Source of the DNA: Triparma columacea
Taxonomy: Eukaryota > Sar > Bolidophyceae > Parmales > Triparmaceae
Assembly (NCBI GenBank): GCA_030267965.1
Contig: BRYA01000483.1
Location: 3,978 to 15,705 of the forward strand
Direction of reading: 5' to 3'
DNA: 11,728 nt
Positions 1-9,000 of this stretch are shown here, piece after piece; position 1 is the stretch's first letter; each line of letters starts with the position of its first letter. The notes under the pieces were generated by a model. That model saw nothing but the letters and a program-made list of their open reading frames with translations. It did not search any database and was not told the DNA's origin. The position numbers were made by a program, and so were the translations under genes.

Positions 1-92
1 GGAGTTAAATTGGTTTGTCTGTTTTATTTCTAAGACCGGCGGCAAGTTATCATGAGAGCTATTACAACTAACTCTTAACAAAAACCCGTTGA

Positions 93-105
93 CCCCCCCC
101 CCCCC
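93..105. repeat. C13 homopolymer run
   Basis: Thirteen consecutive C residues lie about 190 bp upstream of the aldehyde dehydrogenase start codon. This is a simple homopolymer that is prone to slippage in replication and sequencing, so its exact length may not be reliable. No function is implied by the sequence. Confidence 0.9.
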
Positions 106-121
106 TTCCCAATGCCGTGCT

Positions 122-134
122 GAAGGAATCCTTC
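122..134. repeat. Short palindrome GAAGGA-A-TCCTTC
   Basis: Six-base arms surround a single central A, 11 bp before the larger hairpin. The spacing does not match a canonical heat-shock element, which needs two bases between GAA and TTC. It is listed only as a possible regulator site in the ALDH 5' flank. Confidence 0.4.
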
Positions 135-145
135 GAGCTGCTGAT

Positions 146-188
146 TTTCCTCACAACGAATTCTGTTGCAGAATTCGTTGTGAGAAAA
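146..188. repeat. Long near-perfect inverted repeat (hairpin) upstream of the ALDH gene
   Basis: The arms 150-165 and 169-184 are perfect 16-bp reverse complements around a 3-base TTG loop. After one mismatch, three further pairs form (146-148 with 186-188), giving a stem of about 20 positions. Each arm contains GAATTC. The hairpin sits roughly 45 bp upstream of a TATA-like element and 112 bp upstream of the ATG, so if that TATA is used it is a promoter palindrome rather than part of the transcript. It could be a binding site for a dimeric regulator, a cruciform, or a remnant of a fold-back element; the sequence does not decide between these. Confidence 0.85.
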
Positions 189-232
189 CAATCTGCTGTG
201 AACTATTCAGCTAAAACTGATTGATTTCGCGC

Positions 233-239
233 TATAATA
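233..239 (+). promoter_or_regulatory. TATA-like element of the ALDH gene
   Basis: TATAATA lies 57 bp before the chosen ATG at 296. A TATA box usually places initiation 25-35 bp downstream, which here would be near 260-270. That leaves a short leader of about 30 nt and makes ATG 296 the first start codon in the transcript, in agreement with the ALDH model. No experimental start site is available. Confidence 0.4.
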
Positions 240-295
240 CTACTGTCCCGTAAGAGACATTCCTCTTGGCGATAGAGCCCCCCACCAAACGTGAA

Positions 296-2147
<1,852 letters not shown>

Positions 2148-2929
2148 GATGCAGAAGGTGCAAAGGGTAGAATAGTTTGGGGGAGTAAAATGCAGCACAA
2201 AGTAGAGGAAATGTGATGAACGTTATTTCAAAGCAATAGTATTTTTGAATAGGGAGGAAGGCTACAGCACCGAGGGCGAGTGGATAGGGAAGGAATTAAG
2301 GGCAAATTAAGTTGCCTTGGCCAACGTTTGAGAGGAAGGCTGTATATATAGGGTCCGTGCGACTCTTTGGGTTGATTTGAGGGATTGGGAAGGAGGAGGA
2401 AGGGTGCAGCATATAGATACAATTTTGTTATTGGGAAGATATAGCGTACTTGAAATGGCAATCCGGGAACAAACGCCGATCTTAAGGACTGGAAACACGA
2501 AGACATGGAGGCATAGACGAAGTTCAAGGTGTGAAAAATTAACTTTCCAAAACCCTCAAAACAATTTCTGAATACATTAACCTCATTTACATCGCATTGT
2601 CGCATTCGTTACAACAAGAAGATCGATATTACTATACAACACTCAGAAAATTGAGTTTGACGGCTTTAAGTGTCGACTGAAGCATAATACTAGCTCACAC
2701 CACTCCCGGCCAACGTCGTGAGCACAAGCAATTTAATCCTCATTTGGAAGGTGAGAATGTGAAGAGAGGGACGAAAAGGCTTAACATTGGATCGGAGCGG
2801 TATATTGAGGGGTTCTATGGGCCTGATCGTGATAATGAGGCCTGCCCCCACCCTGCAACTTGCCTTCCAGATGAGGACTGGCGTTGCGCACGTCGAAGGA
2901 CCCATAACAGATTGGGTGATTTTGGAAAA
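2148..2929. other. Intergenic region, no supported gene
   Basis: This stretch of about 780 bp separates the ALDH stop from the TATA box of the large gene. It should contain the ALDH 3' UTR and poly(A) site; no AATAAA is present and the closest variant is AGTAAA at 2184-2189. Several short open frames exist on both strands (for example 2228-2605 on the minus strand) but show no recognisable domain. A TATATATA stretch (2343-2350) and small inverted repeats (GGCAA/TTGCC at 2301-2316, TTGGCCAA at 2317-2324) are visible but unremarkable. Confidence 0.6.
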
Positions 2930-2937
2930 TATAAAAA
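2930..2937 (+). promoter_or_regulatory. TATA box of the large START/XKR-like gene
   Basis: TATAAAAA is a strong TATA match only 17 bp upstream of the first in-frame ATG at 2947. If initiation is at the usual 25-35 bp, transcription would start near 2955-2970, after that ATG. This favours ATG 3073 as the true start, with a leader of about 110 nt. Confidence 0.55.
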
Positions 2938-3072
2938 CGCGCAATAATGACGCACTATACGAATTTTCCAGCTTACGACATCTTTACTCACACCAAAAAA
3001 CGCCGCTCCGCCACCTTTTTTTACGCACGTCGATCACGAACGCATGATTTTCAGCACCCAATCAAGATCGTC

Positions 3073-6000
3073 ATGGAGGGTGAGGTTGAAGCAGATGTAG
3101 GAGTCGTGAATGACGCCGGCGAGATCAACTTCGCCTCCGAGCCCCCCTCAGGCCCCAATCACACACCCTCCGCAATATGCGGTCCCATAGATATCGATTA
3201 CACAGCTCTTGGCCCCGAACAAGTCAAACTTGTGAAACTTCTGGATGACCGAGGAGCCATTGAAGGCCTCATCGACAACTCTACTGGCGTCGATGTGAAG
3301 GTTATGGAGCTCGCTGATGTCTTGCACGACGAGCGCGACAAGATCGTTGACTTTCTCCTCACGGATTGCGAGCAGGGAAAGTTCCGAAGGAAGACCCTCC
3401 AGGAGTATGACGAAAAGGAAGGAGTCATTCATAGACTCGTCTACTGGCAGCACTACGGCAGCGGAAATAAGTTTGTCGAATTTCTCCTCGACGTCAAAGT
3501 CGTATCTCCTGACAAATCGACGAACATTATGGAGTTGGCACCCCTTGATGAGGATGACCTTTCTGATGAGGCAACTGCGATGCTTGTCGACATTCTAGCG
3601 TCAATAAAGACCAAGACTGTCAAGCGAGGTGTCATTAAGGGGGAGCTCAGCTTCACTGATTTCGAGTTTGGACAAACTGCAGTCACCATGGTGGGAACTC
3701 TTAAGGCAGAGGAGAGAGCAACAGAGATGAAACCAGAAGTTGATGTTCGCACAGTCAAAACCTTTAAGAGTGTGAGATCCATGAGATCTAGGGTTGAAGG
3801 CTGGAACAATGGCAGGATCAAGAAGGGAGACGTCAAGGCTGCGTATGCAGCAGTAAAGGGTATCATGGAGGAGGTCAGGAAGAAGTTCAGACAACCTAGT
3901 GTCATTGATGAGAGGAGGAAAAGACACTTTGTGGAGGAGGTCATGCCAAGGGCACCGCCTCTGATTATAGAGGAGGAGGCAATGTTGGAGAGGGTTGGGA
4001 GGCTAGAGAAGGAACTTCACATGAAGGGGAAAAGGGTCAAGGGGACACTGAAGGAGGGTATTGACAAGTTCCTGTGGAGAGAGGGGGACAAGGTTTGGGG
4101 AGCCTATGGGGTCATTGTGGACAAGTCAGCGAAGGGTGTATTGGCAGAGCAATATCTGCTTGACACATTTGCGCGATCTGAGAAGCACTTCAAAAATAAT
4201 GGGAACTTACCAAGGGCTATCAGGAACGATTTTGAGGGAACTAGAAGCACGCACTATCATTTTGGCGTGAAGGTCCCTGCCACCACCAACCGACTCTTTG
4301 AGATGTGGTTGGTGTGGAAGGAGGTTAAACTTGAGAATGGCCAGACTTCATACATGATAGGATTAGTGCCATTGCATGAATATTATGGGGCAAGCTTCAC
4401 CAAGCTTAGCAAGGACGGCTTTGTAGTTGGAGTAACAAAAGGAATCTACATCATGGCCGAGGTTGCCCCAAATGTCTGTAGGGTGACACGTATTCAAACA
4501 GTTGATCTGAAATTTAGTGGCATTCATAAGACAGTGATGGACAAAGCCATTGACTACCTTGCAAAGAGTCAGCTTGTTGAGGCCAACAGGTTGCAGAAGA
4601 AGTTCAGGAGGAACGGGAAGGAAGTTGATGCTGAGGTCAGGGGGGCCTTGGTGGAGAGGATGAGGGAGGGCGTTGAGTTGGAGGAGGACCAGAAGAAGGT
4701 GTTTGGGGAGTTGGAGGAGCTCTTTGGTGGGGAGGAGGAAGGAGGAAAAACTAAGATCTTGAAGAAAACGAGCTGGAAGAGTAGGGCAACTTTTATGGCA
4801 TCTTTAAAGGGTCGAATGGGTTTTGGAAAGCTCTTTGGTGGGGAGGAGGAAGGAGGGTGGGGGCCTCTCAAGTCACCTTATGAGGGAGTGAAGATGGAGC
4901 TCAAGTACAAGCAGCAGGAGAAAGGAAAAAAGACACTTGGTTTTGGAAGAGCCGAGTGCTTTGCCGACTGCTCAGCCGAGGAAGCAGCTGCTTGGTTCTT
5001 TGAGTACTCAAGCAGAGAAAGAATGGCTCTGAGTATAGAGGAAGGGAACCCTGCAAGGCTGGAGATAAGGAAATGGGGAGAGGAAAGGACCAATGAGAAG
5101 CTTTTTGCTATAATTAAGAAACTCCCATACCCTCTTCACAAAAGAGAGTTTGTGATGAGATATGTATTGCAAAAGGGATGCCAAGATGACACCATGTCTG
5201 TAGCATTTGTCCCAGCTAACGTGCAGGTGGACTATGGGGGAAACCTAGGAAACCTTGTACGGGCAACAACAAGTGGCATTTTCACTGCCAAGAATATTGA
5301 GGACCATAATGGTGTTCTCCAGTGTAAACTTACATTGACCCAATACATGGACACAGGGGGGCATATTCCAGTCAAAGTTGTCGACAGAACAATACCACGA
5401 GTACTAAGTACGATAGCAACACTAAGGGACTGCTTCAAGCGGGATGAAGAGATTGATAAAGCTGCACTGGCCTCGCTTGCCAACATTATCAAGAATGAGC
5501 CCCAGAATTATACCAAGGAGGAGGAGGATGCAATCAGTAAGGGGAAGGAGTTCTATGAGAAGAGCAAGGTGGATAAGAACTTTGATGATTTGAAGAGTCC
5601 TGATGAGAGGGTCAAGATGAAGCTAGTTCATGTTGACGGGGAAAGCAGGGGAACTGGTTTTGCCACTACTTTGGTTGATGCGAGTGTGGAGGAGTGTGCA
5701 GCACATGTAATAGTCGATCTAGACAGCAGGGAGAAGGTGGAGAAAGCTAAGAAGAGAGGAATAACCTTCTTGAAAGTCATCAATGTGAACCCCCACACTC
5801 TCTACTACATCACAACAAGGGACCTTGGTCTCCCTCGTTTTGCTCCACGTGATGGTCGGAGTAAAATTACCTGGTGCAAGCAAGATGATGGCAAAGTTAT
5901 CATTGATGTTGCAGACACAGAGGAGATTGATGTAGACTTTCCAGTGAAGGCTCGGAATGTTTTAGGGAAGGCACACACAGTATGGGTATTTGAGCCACTT

Positions 6001-9000
6001 GACCCTATTGGAGGTGTGCCGAAAACATCAGTCACTTTCACAACAAAGGTAGATCTTGGTGGTGTCTTCTTCTCCTCCATCATGAACAAGCTTGCACCGG
6101 GGTTTCTAGCAACTGTCTCAAATATGAGAAGAAAATTTGACAAGAGCAATGAGATTGATGCCTTCAAGAGGCAGCAGATCATAGAAAAGTTTGAGGAGAT
6201 TGCAATTGAGGGAGCACCAGGGATTGAAAGTCACTTTAATGAGATTGACGGAGCTCAAGAGATCAGTAGTGGGTTGTCTGGAACGACAATGATTAAGGCA
6301 GAGAAGGGGATGGGATGGGGAATGACTTCAATAATTGCCAGAGCATCCCACAAGGAAGTTGCAGCATTCTTCTGGGGCCTTAAAAGTGGAGTTGACTCCC
6401 AGCTTGTGATTCACAGAGTTAACAACAAGACACTTGTAATCACAGGTGACCAAGGAGCATTAACACCAAAACGCTCACTGAGCTCACTGAGCAGTACCAG
6501 GGTTGACTCAATTGTAAGCTCACTGAGCAGTACCACAATTGGCTCAAAAATAAATGCATTCACAGCATTCACAGCAGTGAAATTTTCTGAGGTTGAAGAA
6601 AAGAAGACAGACATTGAAATGATGACTGTACATACGGGTTTAGGAAAAGCCGCCAGCAAAAAGAGTGTAATCAAGCACCTGGGCATAGCAATTGATGCTG
6701 CTTACTACTTTGACAACATCCTGAAGAGCACAGAAGCAGGGGAGCAGGATGGGAGGAGGTTTGGAGAGCAGCTGATGGAGAGAGTGAATAGAAGAAATGT
6801 TGGGGACAGTAAGGTAGAGGTCGTGAGGGAATTCATTGCTGCCAATAGGGCACTGAGAGAGATTACAGAGCAGCATGGTTTCATAAGAACTCTGCTGTTT
6901 GCTGTGCTTATGAACAAATTTAAAAGGAGAGCGACAAGTGAGGGAGAAGATAATAGTGAGGAGGAAGCCAGGGGGTGGGAGATTGGGAGTGCAATGACAG
7001 GAGTCATGTTGACCACAGCAACTGCTGCTCATGCTGTAGACGAGTGGGCCCATCAGTTCACTGAAGTGCAAGAAGTCATGAATGAACAAGCATGGTTAAG
7101 GCCAATGCTTGAGGAGATAGTTATGAAACTATTTATGAAGTCTAACCTAGGCTTAAAAGCAAGGGTCATTGTTGGGGCTATTACAAGCATGTCTGATTTG
7201 CTGACTGATGTGTATGTGACACATAAGTTTTGGAGTGATAAGAAGTATGGGTACTTCAAGGCTTCTTTTGCAAGTTTGGCAGTGTCAATTGGGTTCCAGA
7301 TGCTTATTGTTTGGGGACAGAACAGGAAGTTGGGGATGAAGAGAGTGTTAAGGGAGTGGATTCCAATCTTACTCGGGTACAAGCCTGCAGTTGATGCTTA
7401 CAGGGTTGCAAAAGGAAAAAAACAAGAAGCTGGACATGCTGTTGATCCTATGTACGAGATGACATTTATGAAAGGGATAGAGATGTTTGCTGAGGCAATC
7501 CCTGGAGTGATCATCCAACTTATGGCAATAGCAACAAGTGATAAAGATGTTGGCAGATCAGCATGGCTTTCAGTTGCAGTGTCAGCAATTACAACAGGCT
7601 TTGCCTCTGCAACAATTAGTTATGACTTTGACACTGACCCTGCTAGGAGAGAAACGGCACCAGACTTTTACGGTTATATACCAGCAAAGGCAAGCAAGAG
7701 ATCAGTAGTGTTTGTTTCCATGATGCTCTTGACAGCAGGGATGCTTCTCATAAGATGTACAACAATAGTTCTTCTTGGGTTGATTGGAGGTCGTTGGGCC
7801 ATTCTCTACATTGGAGCTGACCTTGGTTTGTTCTTGTTAGTTAAGATATTGAGGGGAGACTTTTGGTACTGGATACCAGCAGGAGGAAACCTAGAAATTG
7901 TGAGCAGTATTCTATTGAGAGTGATTGGTAAGATCATCACAGACTTCACGTCAATTGCACATTTCCGACATCCTAACGCAGTTGGAGGAGCCTATTGGTT
8001 GTTTGGTCTTATGTTGACCATGGGGAGCCTACCAGTGTCAATATATATAGCTTCACCTTATGTTGATGAGCGAGCTATTGATATTGCATCATTCATTGTG
8101 AACTATTTCATTCTAATGACTATCCTATGCTTTGCTGTCTTCTTGTTGAACATTGATAGGAAGTACTGGCACACCTTCTGGAGTACAGAAACATCAAAGG
8201 CTTTTACAATGGCATACTTTCTTGAAGGAAAGAGTGATGAAGTAAAGTTTCTAGTCCTTACATGCTCAAGACATCACTGGGTTTCTATTGAGGAAGAAAT
8301 TAAGAAATGGGTTGGCTTAAACTGGGCTAAATGGGAAGAGGAGCAACCAGAGTGGTTTACTGATGCGACAAAAGCTTTGGTGCCAGTAGAATTTATTCCA
8401 GCAGATGGAGATGCGAGAAAGATTGAGAGTGTTAGGAGAGCAAGTGTGGATGCTGAAGCTGAGGGTGGTCTAGCTGGTACTTTGAGAGCAAGTATCAGGA
8501 GAGCAAGTGTTGGCTTGGACAATGCAGGTGCATTGGTTTCTTTGCATGCTGTGAATGATACTATACAAGACTATGCAGGTTTAGATCCTAAGCAAATAGG
8601 AAAGTTGTTGGGTGAGCAACTGTTGGTTGCATTAAGTTTCAGGAAGAAGGGAATGACAAAGGAGGACGCAGTGAGGTTATTTATAGGGTCAAACTATGTT
8701 CTGAGACAGGCTGCAGATAAGTACGCGTTTGTCACACCAATGCTTGGCGCAGTTGTCAAGAACAAGCTGTGCAAGTTGAGGAAGGTAGAGGGTAAGGCTG
8801 TAGAGCTGGGGGAAAAGGAGGGGAGAGAGATTGGACAGTCACTAGCAAGGAGTTTGGCTATTAATACAAAGCCAGTTGCTGCTGTAGATGCCTTCATCTT
8901 AAATTTCCCTGCACTGCAGGAGCTTGATGATGAGTATGAGTGGTTCAGACCTATGCTTGAAACAATTAGCTACAGGCTTTTGGAGGAAGTTCCTTGGGGG

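Noticed and set aside
122..134. Heat-shock element near the ALDH promoter
   Set aside because: The GAA and TTC blocks are three bases apart instead of two and there is no third block.
266..295. TTG start at 266 for the ALDH protein
   Set aside because: A eukaryotic gene is expected to use ATG; ATG 296 gives a normal ALDH3 N-terminus and fits the TATA position.
2228..2605. 125-residue minus-strand open frame between the two genes
   Set aside because: No recognisable domain, no supporting promoter or splice context, and low-complexity Leu/Ser/Pro content typical of chance frames.
2690..2944. 84-residue minus-strand frame upstream of the large gene
   Set aside because: It overlaps the promoter region of the large gene and shows no family resemblance.
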